From: Pseudomonadales bacterium
GTDB lineage: Bacteria > Pseudomonadota > Gammaproteobacteria > Pseudomonadales > Pseudohongiellaceae
Direction of reading: 5' to 3'
DNA length: 36,529 nucleotides
Assembly (NCBI GenBank): GCA_023254735.1
Contig: JALRKV010000027.1
Location: forward strand, 1 to 36,529
Shown: positions 1 to 8,250 of the stretch, piece by piece
Layout: each line of letters starts with the position of its first letter
Position numbering within the stretch: position 1 is the first letter of the stretch
Made by a program: the position numbers and the translations under genes
The notes under the pieces: model-generated
Seen by the model: only the letters and a program-made list of their open reading frames with translations
The model's database searches: none
Told to the model about the DNA's origin: nothing

Positions 1-2199
1 GGTCAGACTTTAGAACTCGGCTTCTTCGCTCCTCAGGCGGGATTGAGCCGCCCGACATTAGCTGACATGCCTAATATGCCTCTGGCTGCGAGCAATGGCG
101 GGCCTAATGTCGCCATGTATCAAGGCGTGCGCGATGGCATCATCCGAACTGGCGCAGAGAACAACATCACCGAAACGAGCACCGTAAGCGTTCAAGCTGG
201 AATTAAAGGCGAATTCGAAGCCTTCGACCGAGCGATGAACTATGACGTGAGCTATTCATGGGGTGGATCGTCCTTAGAGCAGCAATATAAAACGTTTAAC
301 AGAGATCGCGCGGAGCTAGCTGCAAACGGACTAGGCGGACCTAACTGCACGCCTAATGGGCGACCTGATTTCGACTTCGCGGGCGCGCCCGGACCCTTCG
401 GTGGCGCAGTTCCTCAGGCATGGGATTTTTACGCACCCGGCTTGGTGCAGACATTCTTCCCGGGATTCGTTTTCACGACGCGTGAGAACTTAAGCTATGC
501 GCTGACGAGTAATAACCAGGGTCAGGGCGGTTGTATGTTCTATAACCCTTACCTGAGTCAGCTTTCTGACCCGAACCTCGCCAACAGCCGCGAGCTGATG
601 GATTGGATGAATGTAACAGTGGATCGCGTAGACAAGCGCAACAAGCTCGCTGTATTTGATGCTGTCGTGTCCGGAGAACTGTTCGAGATGAAGGGCGGTA
701 CTGCGCAGTTTGCGGTAGGTGGTCAATACCGTGAACGCAACACGAAAGAAGAAGCATCTGAACTGCATTATCCCGGTCTACAGAACCGAATACTTACGTA
801 TGATGCTAACGGGGTCCCAGACTCATTCCATCGCGTAAGTAATAACTTTGAATGTGCAATGTGTGCATTTAACTACAACAATACACGCACAACGAAAGCG
901 GCGTTTATGGAGCTTTCTCTGCCGTTCATTGAGAATGTAGAGACGCAGGTTGCCCTCCGCTTTGAGGACTATGGGGGTCAGATCGGCAGCGAACTTTCAC
1001 CTAAGATTGCCATGAGCTGGAGGGCAACTGAAAACCTGCTTATCAGGGGATCTTTCTCTCAGTCTTTCCGCGCGCCTAACATCGCGATCGTAGAGACAGG
1101 CCTCCAGTCTTCGTCTTATACGTTCCGCGATCCTATTTCTAATCAAGCAGTTCGTGCCGGACTCGTGCCCCCGACTGATGACAATGCGGAAGCAGAGCAG
1201 ACTTATACATTGGGCGGCCCAGCACCCTACGTGGGCAATGAATATGCTGACACGTACAGTGTTGGTTTTCAGTGGACACCTTCCGGAAGTTTGGATGGCC
1301 TAAGTGTAGGTGCAGACATCTGGCGTTTTGAGGTGAGTGATCGTGTACTACCTGAACCACCAATTCGCGCGATTCAACCAGAAATCGAGGCGTTCATCGC
1401 CGCGTCACAGAATGAGGCTAACTACATTCTTAACGACACGATTCCAGCAGACTCAGCACAGCCCTATACGCCCTGCAGTCCCTCGGCTATCGAAGCAGAA
1501 TTCGGTCGCGACTCGGCTGAGCGTCTAAACTGTGTGGTTGATCCGCGGACCTATGTGGTCGAGGGTATTCAACGCGCATTTGGAACGACCACGGCCAACC
1601 TCATTACGACAACACTGCGGGCGATCAACGCTGGCGTGATTACGGCAGATGGAGCAGACCTTAAACTCGGCTACAACTGGTCGAATGATCTCGGCCTGTT
1701 CAGTGCGCGGGTCGACTACACGCATGTACGACAGTACACGCTCGAAAATGTGCCTGGTCTAGAACGCGGACTGCTTGATACCTACGTTTTTGATGCAGCC
1801 GGCACCACGGGCGATGGCAATATCGTGCGTTCGCTCCCTGACAATAAAGGGACACTGACGTTATCTTGGCAAAGAGACGCTCACGGCTTGAGCTTAATCA
1901 ATCGTCACATAGGCTCGTACCGAGACCTCGCGTATCAAACTGCGTACGAAAGCGGGTCTGATTTTACGCGCAGCATGCTGGACGAGAAGATTGACAGCTA
2001 CAATACGTGGGACCTTCAGTATCGATACTCGAAAGATTGGGGTGGAGCAATTGGATCTACTAACTTCTCATTCGGTGTGTTGGATGTGTTCAATGCCGAC
2101 ATCCCTTATCGTGAAGTCAGTTCGCTCAACTACGATACCATCGTATTCGATGGCCGCGGTCGACGAATTTACGCAAGGGTTCTCTGGCAGATTCAGTAG
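1..2199 (+). CDS. TonB-dependent receptor, C-terminal part (gene starts before the window)
   Basis: The frame is open from the first base, so the gene begins upstream and the N-terminal plug domain is missing here. What remains, about 730 residues, is the outer-membrane beta-barrel of a TonB-dependent receptor. Alternating strand sequences end in a terminal strand with an aromatic near the end (RIYARVLWQIQ), and phrases such as FRAPNIAIVE and LRFEDYGGQIGSELSPKI are typical of the family's barrel. Several cysteines occur in extracellular-loop-like segments, for example an ECAMC motif coded near 850-866. The family imports siderophores, cobalamin, oligosaccharides or peptides using the proton motive force through TonB. 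The substrate cannot be told from the barrel alone. The next genes encode a peptidase and an amidohydrolase, which makes a peptide-like ligand a guess only, because a terminator separates them. Confidence 0.9.
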   Translation, partial: GQTLELGFFAPQAGLSRPTLADMPNMPLAASNGGPNVAMYQGVRDGIIRTGAENNITETSTVSVQAGIKGEFEAFDRAMNYDVSYSWGGSSLEQQYKTFNRDRAELAANGLGGPNCTPNGRPDFDFAGAPGPFGGAVPQAWDFYAPGLVQTFFPGFVFTTRENLSYALTSNNQGQGGCMFYNPYLSQLSDPNLANSRELMDWMNVTVDRVDKRNKLAVFDAVVSGELFEMKGGTAQFAVGGQYRERNTKEEASELHYPGLQNRILTYDANGVPDSFHRVSNNFECAMCAFNYNNTRTTKAAFMELSLPFIENVETQVALRFEDYGGQIGSELSPKIAMSWRATENLLIRGSFSQSFRAPNIAIVETGLQSSSYTFRDPISNQAVRAGLVPPTDDNAEAEQTYTLGGPAPYVGNEYADTYSVGFQWTPSGSLDGLSVGADIWRFEVSDRVLPEPPIRAIQPEIEAFIAASQNEANYILNDTIPADSAQPYTPCSPSAIEAEFGRDSAERLNCVVDPRTYVVEGIQRAFGTTTANLITTTLRAINAGVITADGADLKLGYNWSNDLGLFSARVDYTHVRQYTLENVPGLERGLLDTYVFDAAGTTGDGNIVRSLPDNKGTLTLSWQRDAHGLSLINRHIGSYRDLAYQTAYESGSDFTRSMLDEKIDSYNTWDLQYRYSKDWGGAIGSTNFSFGVLDVFNADIPYREVSSLNYDTIVFDGRGRRIYARVLWQIQ

Positions 2200-2233
2200 T
2201 TCTAGCCACTACTATTAGATCGTTCTGATCGCT

Positions 2234-2271
2234 AAAAGCCCCCGAGTCGGCTCGCCGACCCGGGGGCTTTT
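2234..2271 (+). terminator. Rho-independent terminator after the TonB-dependent receptor
   Basis: A 17-base arm (2234-2250) and its near-complement (2255-2271) enclose a 4-base loop. There is one A-C mismatch, and the 3' arm ends in TTTT, followed by ATTTTAATT. The 5' arm begins with AAAA, so it could also work on the other strand. It lies 35 bases after the receptor stop codon. Confidence 0.9.
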
Positions 2272-2360
2272 ATTTTAATTCCGCTCACATCAAACGCGTA
2301 AACTAGACATGTATTTTTCCGCTATACTTGCCGCATTCACCCTTGCAAGTTGGAGCGACC

Positions 2361-4451
2361 ATGATTTTTTCCAGAAATTTCCCCGCATTTCCCATAATTT
2401 TTTGCTTCGCCCTCAGTGCCTGCAGCGAACCGGCAACGAACTCTACTCTTCTCGGCGGCACAGGCGATGTCCCCACCTTGATCAAACCCGAGCTCGGCAA
2501 TTTCGGAATCGATCTTAGCCAACAAGATCCCAACACAAAGCCCGGCGACGATTTTTTCCGCTTCGCTAACGGCAAATGGCTCGACGAGTTTGAACTACCC
2601 GCAGACCGGAGCAACTATGGGTCTTTCTCAGTACTGGGCGATCGCTCGGACGAACGCGTAAACAAGATTATAGAAGAGCTCTCTGCTGCAGAACCCGCCG
2701 CGGGCACCATCGAGCAAAAGATAAGCGACTATTATCTGAGCTACATGAATACCGAGCTGCTCGATGAGCGCGGCATCGGACCGCTGCGTGAGAGCCTCGC
2801 TAAGCTCGCCGCAATCGATTCGCGCGAAGCGTTGGTCGAAGCACTGGGTCGCTCGCAGCTCGAGGCCACGGCAAGCCCGTTTGGCTGGTATGTCGGCGCC
2901 GATCGTCGCGATCCTGATCGTCATCAGCTAGTCCTGAGCCTCGGCGGCATCGGCCTGCCCGATCGCGACTACTACCTTCTCGACACCGAGCAGTATGTCA
3001 ACGTGCGCAGCGAATACGTCGCGCATATCGAACGCATGCTTGGCTTCGCAGGCATTGAAAACGCAGCCGAGAAAGCGCAGGCGGTGCTCGCACTCGAGAC
3101 CGCGTTTGCCGAGAATCTCTGGCCACGCGCCGATCGCCGTAACCGCGACCTTACGTTCAATCCTATGACATACGCAGAGTTTAAAGCGGCCTATCCGGCC
3201 ATGGACTGGGACGCTTACTGGGCCGCGGCAGGCATAACCGAGATCGAAGACCTTAACGTCTCTTTCCCGAGCGCAATGGCGCCGATCATTGCCTTAGTCG
3301 ACAGCGTCCCACTGGACGACTGGATAAGCTACATGAGCTATCAGCACATCTCTAACCTTGCGAGCGTGCTGTCCCAAGAGATCGACAACGAGAATTTCCA
3401 TTTCTATTCGACAGTGCTCAACGGCGTCCCCGAACAGCGTCAGCGCTGGGAACGTGGTGTCGAGCGCGTAGGTTCGCTCAACAGCCTTGGCGAAGCGGTC
3501 GGTCAGATCTACGTGCAGAAGCATTTCCCAGAGTCTGCGAAGCAGCAGATGCAAGGACTCGTTGAGAACCTGCGCACGGCGCTCGCCAACAGCATCGCGA
3601 GCCTCGACTGGATGGGTGAAGAAACCAAAAACGAAGCGAGACTCAAGCTCGAATCGTTCCGCCCGAAAATCGCCTATCCCGACGAGTGGCGCGACCTCTC
3701 AGCGATCGAAATTAGCCGCGACGACCTCTTCGCGAATGCGCGCAGCGTACGCGAGTTCAACTATGCCGATGAAATCAGCCGTTTGGGTAAGCCAACGAAC
3801 CGTGAAGAGTGGGGCATGACGCCACAAACGGTTAACGCCTATTACAACTCATCGTTCAACGAGATCGTGTTCCCTGCCGGAATCCTGCAGCCGCCCTTCT
3901 TCGACCCCGCAGCCGACATGGCCGTGAACTACGGCGGCATCGGCGCAGTAATCGGCCATGAGATGGGCCACGGCTTCGACGACCAAGGCTCTAAATCAGA
4001 TTCGCTCGGCGTGCAGCGTAATTGGTGGACCGATGACGACCGCGCCAACTTCGAAAAACTGACCACCGCGCTCGCCGCCCAGTACGATCAGTTCGAGCCG
4101 GTTCCTGGCTATTTTGTTGACGGAAATTTCACCCTCGGCGAGAACATCGGCGACGTCGGCGGACTTTCCCTCGCCTATCGCGCCTATAAGTTGTCTCTCG
4201 GCGGCGAAGAGGCGCCGGTCATCGACGGACTCACTGGCGATCAGCGCTTCTTCCTAAGCTGGGCGCAGGTGTGGCAGCGAAAATACCGTGAAGACGCACT
4301 GATCCAGCGCCTCACCTCCGACCCGCATTCCCCATCGGAATTCCGCGTTAACGGCGTGGTTCGCAATTTCGACGAATGGTATGAAGCGTTCGATGTGCAG
4401 CCCGAAGATGCGCTCTATCTCGCGCCGGAAGACCGCGTGCGGATTTGGTAA
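2361..4451 (+). CDS. M13 family zinc metallopeptidase (neprilysin/PepO-like) lipoprotein
   Basis: This is a 696-residue M13 endopeptidase, close to the usual family length. The ATG at 2361 is preferred over an upstream TTG at 2328: it is preceded by GGAGC at good spacing and starts a clean lipoprotein signal peptide ending in LSAC, with the acylated Cys at residue 21. The catalytic zinc site is visible as HEMGH at about 533-537, with the third ligand in ENIGD at about 594-598, and the family motif NAYYNSS lies upstream of it. The C-terminus ends in RVRIW, the usual bacterial form without the mammalian CXXW box. The protein should be anchored in the periplasm or outer membrane and cleave oligopeptides. 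A TATACT at 2323-2328 could be a -10 box, but no convincing -35 is seen. An amidohydrolase gene follows after 23 bases, so the two are probably co-transcribed. Confidence 0.93.
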   Translation: MIFSRNFPAFPIIFCFALSACSEPATNSTLLGGTGDVPTLIKPELGNFGIDLSQQDPNTKPGDDFFRFANGKWLDEFELPADRSNYGSFSVLGDRSDERVNKIIEELSAAEPAAGTIEQKISDYYLSYMNTELLDERGIGPLRESLAKLAAIDSREALVEALGRSQLEATASPFGWYVGADRRDPDRHQLVLSLGGIGLPDRDYYLLDTEQYVNVRSEYVAHIERMLGFAGIENAAEKAQAVLALETAFAENLWPRADRRNRDLTFNPMTYAEFKAAYPAMDWDAYWAAAGITEIEDLNVSFPSAMAPIIALVDSVPLDDWISYMSYQHISNLASVLSQEIDNENFHFYSTVLNGVPEQRQRWERGVERVGSLNSLGEAVGQIYVQKHFPESAKQQMQGLVENLRTALANSIASLDWMGEETKNEARLKLESFRPKIAYPDEWRDLSAIEISRDDLFANARSVREFNYADEISRLGKPTNREEWGMTPQTVNAYYNSSFNEIVFPAGILQPPFFDPAADMAVNYGGIGAVIGHEMGHGFDDQGSKSDSLGVQRNWWTDDDRANFEKLTTALAAQYDQFEPVPGYFVDGNFTLGENIGDVGGLSLAYRAYKLSLGGEEAPVIDGLTGDQRFFLSWAQVWQRKYREDALIQRLTSDPHSPSEFRVNGVVRNFDEWYEAFDVQPEDALYLAPEDRVRIW

Positions 4452-4474
4452 TTCAAACAAGAGGGCGATTGAGA

Positions 4475-6109
4475 ATGAAAGATCAACGCGTACGATCCGC
4501 ACGAAGTCTCGTCTCACTCACCCTCGTTGCACGGGGCGCCCTCAGTTTCTCGCTGCTGTTTTTTTCGTCGGCGTCGTTGGCTCAAGATTTCGATACTATT
4601 ATCGCCAACGGCCGCATCGTCGACGGCTCGGGTAACCCTTGGTACGAAGCCGATGTGGGCATTCGCGGAGACCGAATTGTCTCTATTGGTGATCTCTCGA
4701 CCAAGCAGGCCGCGCAGATTATCGATGCCACAGGGCTGGTTGTGGCACCGGGATTTATCGACCCACACACGCACGCCTTGCGCGGCATTTTCGATGTGCC
4801 CACGGCGGAGAGTTCGCTTCTGCAGGGCGTGACTACGCTTACCGAGGGCAACGACGGCAGTTCCCCTTTTCCTATTGCGGCCCACTACGCCGAAATCGAA
4901 GCCAAGCGCATTAGTCCAAACTGGGCCGTTTTTGTTGGACAAGGTACGATTCGCGAAGCGGTTGTCGGGCGCGACGACAGAGACGCGACACCGCTCGAGC
5001 TTGAGCGCATGAAGGCTATGGTTGCCGAAGCAATGCGCGACGGTGCGCTGGGGATCTCGACCGGTCTTTTCTATGTTCCAGGTAGTTTTACACCAACAGA
5101 GGAAGTCGTAGAACTGTCGAAAGTTGCCGCGCAGTATGGCGGTATCTATATTTCGCATATGCGCGAGGAAGCTAATCAGCTGCTCGACTCGGTGAGCGAA
5201 ACGATCGCTATCGGGGAGCAGGCCGGTATTCCCGTTCAGATAACCCATCACAAAGTGATCGGTGTGCAGAACTGGGGCGCCTCGGTCGACAGCCTACAAC
5301 TGGTCGATGAAGCCCGCGCCCGCGGAGTCGATGTCACGCTCGATCAATACCCCTACACCGCGTCGCAAACGAGCATCAACGCCCTTATCCCGCAGTGGGC
5401 GCAGGAAGGCGGTCGCGGAAAAATGCTTGAGCGCCTCGAGAGCCCCGAGACTCGGGGAACGGTCAAAGCGGCAATCATAGATAAGATTTTGTTCGACCGC
5501 GGCGGCGGCGACCCCAAAAATGTGTCTATCTCGCGCAGCCCAAACGATCGTTCAATCGAAGGCAAAAATCTCGCCGAAATTACGCGCGACCGCGGACTCG
5601 AACCCAATGTTGAGAACGCCGCAGAGGTGACGATGGCGATTGTCGAGATCGGCAATGTCAGCGCGGTCTATCATGCGATAGGTCCACTGGATGTAGACCG
5701 CATCATGCAGCATCCGGCGGTTGCCATCGGTTCAGACGGCCCGGTGGGCGTATTCGGTGAGGGCGCGCCGCATCCGCGTCAGTATGGCACCTTCGCGCGA
5801 GTGCTAGGTCACTATGTTCGTGAACGCGGCGTCATAAGCCTCGAGAACGCCATTCGCAAGATGACTAGCCTTACCGCTCAGCGCTTAAGCATTCGCGACC
5901 GAGGTCTCTTAGTCGAAGGTTATTTCGCAGACATCGCAATTTTCGATCCGGACACCATTATCGACAAAGCGACTTTTGAGCAGCCGCATCAGTATGCGGT
6001 TGGCGTGAACACGGTGTTAGTCAATGGCGAAGTCGTGGTTGCAAATGGTCAGCACACGGGGGCACGCCCCGGGAGAGTATTGCGCGGGCCGGGATATCAG
6101 AGCCCTTGA
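4475..6109 (+). CDS. Secreted D-aminoacylase-like amidohydrolase (N-acyl-D-amino-acid deacylase family)
   Basis: The 544-residue protein belongs to the amidohydrolase superfamily, in the D-aminoacylase group that removes acyl groups from N-acyl-D-amino acids. The ATG at 4475 has GAGGG nine bases upstream; a TTG at 4445 overlaps the previous stop and is less likely. A signal peptide ends near SLAQ at residue 37. The metal-binding PHTH lies at 97-100, after PGFID. Further matches are ITHHK, the ISHM segment and GSDGPVG, the last carrying the catalytic Asp. The family's characterised metal-ligand cysteine, in a GNCG motif, is replaced: this protein reads GNDG with Asp127. That change makes the substrate uncertain. 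The gene is 23 bases after the M13 peptidase gene, which suggests a unit that breaks down peptides or acyl-peptides in the periplasm. Confidence 0.85.
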   Translation: MKDQRVRSARSLVSLTLVARGALSFSLLFFSSASLAQDFDTIIANGRIVDGSGNPWYEADVGIRGDRIVSIGDLSTKQAAQIIDATGLVVAPGFIDPHTHALRGIFDVPTAESSLLQGVTTLTEGNDGSSPFPIAAHYAEIEAKRISPNWAVFVGQGTIREAVVGRDDRDATPLELERMKAMVAEAMRDGALGISTGLFYVPGSFTPTEEVVELSKVAAQYGGIYISHMREEANQLLDSVSETIAIGEQAGIPVQITHHKVIGVQNWGASVDSLQLVDEARARGVDVTLDQYPYTASQTSINALIPQWAQEGGRGKMLERLESPETRGTVKAAIIDKILFDRGGGDPKNVSISRSPNDRSIEGKNLAEITRDRGLEPNVENAAEVTMAIVEIGNVSAVYHAIGPLDVDRIMQHPAVAIGSDGPVGVFGEGAPHPRQYGTFARVLGHYVRERGVISLENAIRKMTSLTAQRLSIRDRGLLVEGYFADIAIFDPDTIIDKATFEQPHQYAVGVNTVLVNGEVVVANGQHTGARPGRVLRGPGYQSP

Positions 6110-6112
6110 TGC

Positions 6113-6152
6113 GTATTTTCTAGCGAGATAAATCAAAATTTGGCGAAAATAC
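6113..6152 (+). repeat. Inverted repeat upstream of the sigma-54 promoter (possible activator site)
   Basis: GTATTTTC at 6113-6120 and its exact complement GAAAATAC at 6145-6152 are separated by 24 AT-rich bases. The element lies about 85-125 bases before the predicted start of transcription at 6237. That is a usual place for an enhancer-binding protein that activates sigma-54 RNA polymerase. The role is an inference; an 8-base dyad can arise by chance. Confidence 0.3.
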
Positions 6153-6209
6153 CTAGCCCTCCTACACAAGCAACGCACGAAACCCCCGCAATTACGCCAT
6201 AGAACGCAC

Positions 6210-6226
6210 TTGGCACGATACTCGCA
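6210..6226 (+). promoter_or_regulatory. Sigma-54 (RpoN) -24/-12 promoter
   Basis: The sequence reads TTGGCACG-ATAC-TCGCA, against the consensus TTGGCACG-N4-TTGCA, with a single mismatch. The invariant GG (6212-6213) and GC (6224-6225) are separated by exactly 10 bases, as sigma-54 requires. Transcription would start near 6237, leaving a 27-base leader that contains the ribosome binding site of the small membrane protein gene at 6264. Confidence 0.75.
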
Positions 6227-6263
6227 TCACTCACCACAACTTGGTAAATGCGGAGTACGCAGT

Positions 6264-6548
6264 ATGAAATTTCTCTCGACCCTTGGTCTTCTTGGCTTAA
6301 CCCTGATCGGACTGATTATCGCGATACCCATTCTTTCTGTGGCCTTCTCTGTATTCGGTGCACTCGTGGTCTTTCTGATCTGGATCGCGCCATTCTGGAT
6401 TATCGCAACATCGGATCAAACTACAGGCTATGAGAAGATCGCGTGGTTAATCGCGATGGTCTGCCTGTCTTGGTTTGCTTGGGTGTTTTATTTTTTCCTT
6501 GCGCCTCTCAAAAGGCGCGACGACTACTACGGCTACACCCGCCGCTAG
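6264..6548 (+). CDS. Small inner-membrane protein, PLDc_N-like, probably sigma-54 controlled
   Basis: The 94-residue protein starts at the ATG at 6264, which has GGAG eight bases upstream. It has about three hydrophobic segments: residues ~5-28, ~29-48 and ~58-80. It ends in a basic, tyrosine-rich tail (KRRDDYYGYTRR). The segment YEKIAWLIAMVCLSWFAW followed by VFYFFLAPLKRR resembles the PLDc_N membrane module found before phospholipase D domains and as a stand-alone protein. The gene stands alone: a sigma-54 promoter precedes it and a terminator follows it. Small membrane proteins controlled by sigma-54 include PspG of the phage-shock envelope stress response. A similar envelope role here is only a hypothesis, and I do not recognise a close named homologue. 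Confidence 0.8.
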   Translation: MKFLSTLGLLGLTLIGLIIAIPILSVAFSVFGALVVFLIWIAPFWIIATSDQTTGYEKIAWLIAMVCLSWFAWVFYFFLAPLKRRDDYYGYTRR

Positions 6549-6581
6549 GAGCGCTTTAGGTGGAGCCCTAACTTGTCCACC

Positions 6582-6622
6582 AATGCGCCGCGGCCGCGCA
6601 TGCTTTGCCGCGGCGCATTTTT
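6582..6622 (+). terminator. Rho-independent terminator after the small membrane protein gene
   Basis: Two perfectly complementary 12-base GC-rich arms (6582-6593 and 6608-6619) enclose a 14-base loop. The T at 6618 begins a run of five Ts. It lies 34 bases after the stop codon and closes a one-gene transcript. Confidence 0.85.
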
Positions 6623-6744
6623 CGTTATGTTAGGTTCGCTCATTTTCCTTCATTCACATTTTTGCGCTCTTGCGTGAAGCTAGCCATTAGGCGAGACTTA
6701 CCCTCGATGCAATCCCTTTAGTCGCTAAATCAAGGAAAACAACA

Positions 6745-7230
6745 ATGATAAAGAAAGCGCTAGTAGTGGCCACCGCGGCCGCAGTATTCAGTACGGCAGT
6801 GGTCACCACGGCAAACGCGCAGGACGCGCCCACTCCCGAGCAGGTAGCCGCCGGCGCCGCCGACACGCGTCAGTCAGTATTCAAACTTTTACGTTTCTAT
6901 TTGGTTCCGCTGGTCGGTATGGCGCGTGGTGCCCCTTTTGATGCCGAGCTGGCAGAGAAAAACGGTCGCCGCATCGCAGCGCTTGCGCCGACGATCCCCG
7001 ACGTCTTTATGCACGACACGCGCGACTTCGATGTCGAAACCGAAGCGTTAGACGTAATCTGGGAAAACAAGGCAGAATTCGAGAATAAGGCCATGGCATT
7101 GATGAACAACGCCAATGCCTTTGCGGATCTTGCCGCAACGGGCGATCGTGGTCAGACTCTCGGTGCCTTTAGGGCGCTCGGCGGCTCATGCGGCGACTGT
7201 CACGACACGTTCCGCGTCGACAACGACTAG
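6745..7230 (+). CDS. Cytochrome c' (class II c-type cytochrome)
   Basis: The 161-residue protein has a Sec signal peptide ending at ANAQ (residue 26), followed by a helical domain with the single heme site CGDCH at residues 149-153, close to the C-terminus. A heme site near the C-terminus of a four-helix bundle is diagnostic of class II cytochromes c. The segment after it (DTFRVDND) fits the usual CHDxFR ending. An AAGG motif lies about ten bases before the ATG. Family members bind nitric oxide or carbon monoxide or shuttle electrons in the periplasm. The gene faces a diheme cytochrome gene on the other strand, with 48 bases between their stop codons and no clear terminator there. Confidence 0.9.
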   Translation: MIKKALVVATAAAVFSTAVVTTANAQDAPTPEQVAAGAADTRQSVFKLLRFYLVPLVGMARGAPFDAELAEKNGRRIAALAPTIPDVFMHDTRDFDVETEALDVIWENKAEFENKAMALMNNANAFADLAATGDRGQTLGAFRALGGSCGDCHDTFRVDND

Positions 7231-7278
7231 GTTCTGCACCGAAATTCGTCATCGAGATTCGAGATCGGCCTTTAAGCG

Positions 7279-8181
7279 CTACCGCGTGAAGAACGCGGCT
7301 AGCGCGAGACGGTCGGCATCCGTTAGGCGCGACGTGTTGTGTTCGATCACATCGCTCATGTCGCCACCCACGAAGTCTGCATCGGGTTTCATGCCGAGCA
7401 GCAGAAACAAATCGAAACTGCTTCGGTCCCAGTCTGCTAGCGCCGCACTATCGATCGCCTCGATTCTCTCTTCACCTATCTGCGCCCCCGCAAATTCCTG
7501 CGCGAGCTGCGAAATACCGAGTTTGTTGCGCGGCGTGTGGCACTCACCGCAGTGTCCGAGATTGCGCGCAAGATAGGCGCCGCGTTCGATAAGCGGCGAC
7601 TCCTCCTGCCCAGCGATTAGCTCGGGCGCATCCCCGCCTGTCAGATCGGCCAACAAATTCCAACCCAAAAGCGCAAAACGCGAAAGCCACCAAGGCGTTT
7701 CATGCTCAGGGACTACATTGCTTACTGGATCGAGCGATAAGAGATACGCGCCGATGTCTAGAACATCTTGGTCATTTAAGCCTGCGTAGGCGCGATACGG
7801 GAACGCTGGGAAATAGAAGCTGCCCTCGGGCGAGCGCCCATGCTGAAGCGCGCGCAGAAAATCCTGTGCCCGCCAGTTGCCGATTCCGGTGTCGACGTCC
7901 GGCGTAATATTGGGCGCAAAGAAAGTACCGAAATCGGTCACCAGCGCGTGACCGCCACTCAAGATTGCTGAGTTGGTTGAGCCGTCATCGTTAACTGCGA
8001 GATGACAACTCACACAGCCGCCCGCGTTAACCAGATAGGCGCCGCGGGCAATTGCGTCGTCGCTGCTAGAAATCACCGCAGTGTTATCAACAGACGGAGG
8101 CGTAAATAAAAAATAGGCAATGACCAGAACGATCGCTCCGCAAAACGCGAGTAGTCTCATGCGTCGCGACCCTTGATTCAT
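7279..8181 (-). CDS. Membrane-anchored diheme cytochrome c
   Basis: The 300-residue protein has an N-terminal hydrophobic anchor (residues ~8-26) and two class I cytochrome domains with heme sites CVSCH (56-60) and CGECH (211-215). The start at 8181 is well supported by AAAGGAGG about eight bases upstream. It resembles the cytochrome subunits that accept electrons from periplasmic dehydrogenases such as alcohol or gluconate dehydrogenases. The second domain has a Met in GGDMSDV that could be the distal heme ligand. In the first domain, the position where many relatives have PAMPY reads PAFPY (Phe127), so heme 1 may lack a Met ligand. It is the last gene of a minus-strand group behind the flavin oxidoreductase gene, 69 bases away. 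Its natural dehydrogenase partner is not adjacent, although a PQQ dehydrogenase lies about 4.5 kb away. Confidence 0.88.
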   Translation of the reverse strand: MNQGSRRMRLLAFCGAIVLVIAYFLFTPPSVDNTAVISSSDDAIARGAYLVNAGGCVSCHLAVNDDGSTNSAILSGGHALVTDFGTFFAPNITPDVDTGIGNWRAQDFLRALQHGRSPEGSFYFPAFPYRAYAGLNDQDVLDIGAYLLSLDPVSNVVPEHETPWWLSRFALLGWNLLADLTGGDAPELIAGQEESPLIERGAYLARNLGHCGECHTPRNKLGISQLAQEFAGAQIGEERIEAIDSAALADWDRSSFDLFLLLGMKPDADFVGGDMSDVIEHNTSRLTDADRLALAAFFTR

Positions 8182-8250
8182 TGCACTCGCCTCCTTTCAA
8201 TATCTCGTGCCTAGTGTCCGGCGTTTAGCGTCTGGATAGACACCGCGCTG

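Noticed and set aside
2304..2328. TAGACA and TATACT as a promoter for the M13 peptidase gene
   Set aside because: The spacing is only 13 bases, too short for a sigma-70 promoter; TATACT alone may still be a -10 box.
4514..5251. Long open frame (245 codons) opposite the D-aminoacylase-like gene
   Set aside because: It mirrors the codon use of the real gene and has no domain-like sequence; similar long opposite frames occur at 31450-32178 and 34937-35674 inside parC and the cpdA-yqiA gene.
7252..7265. Tandem TCGAGAT repeat between two cytochrome genes
   Set aside because: Only two 7-base copies in a convergent gap, without other structure; no function is suggested.
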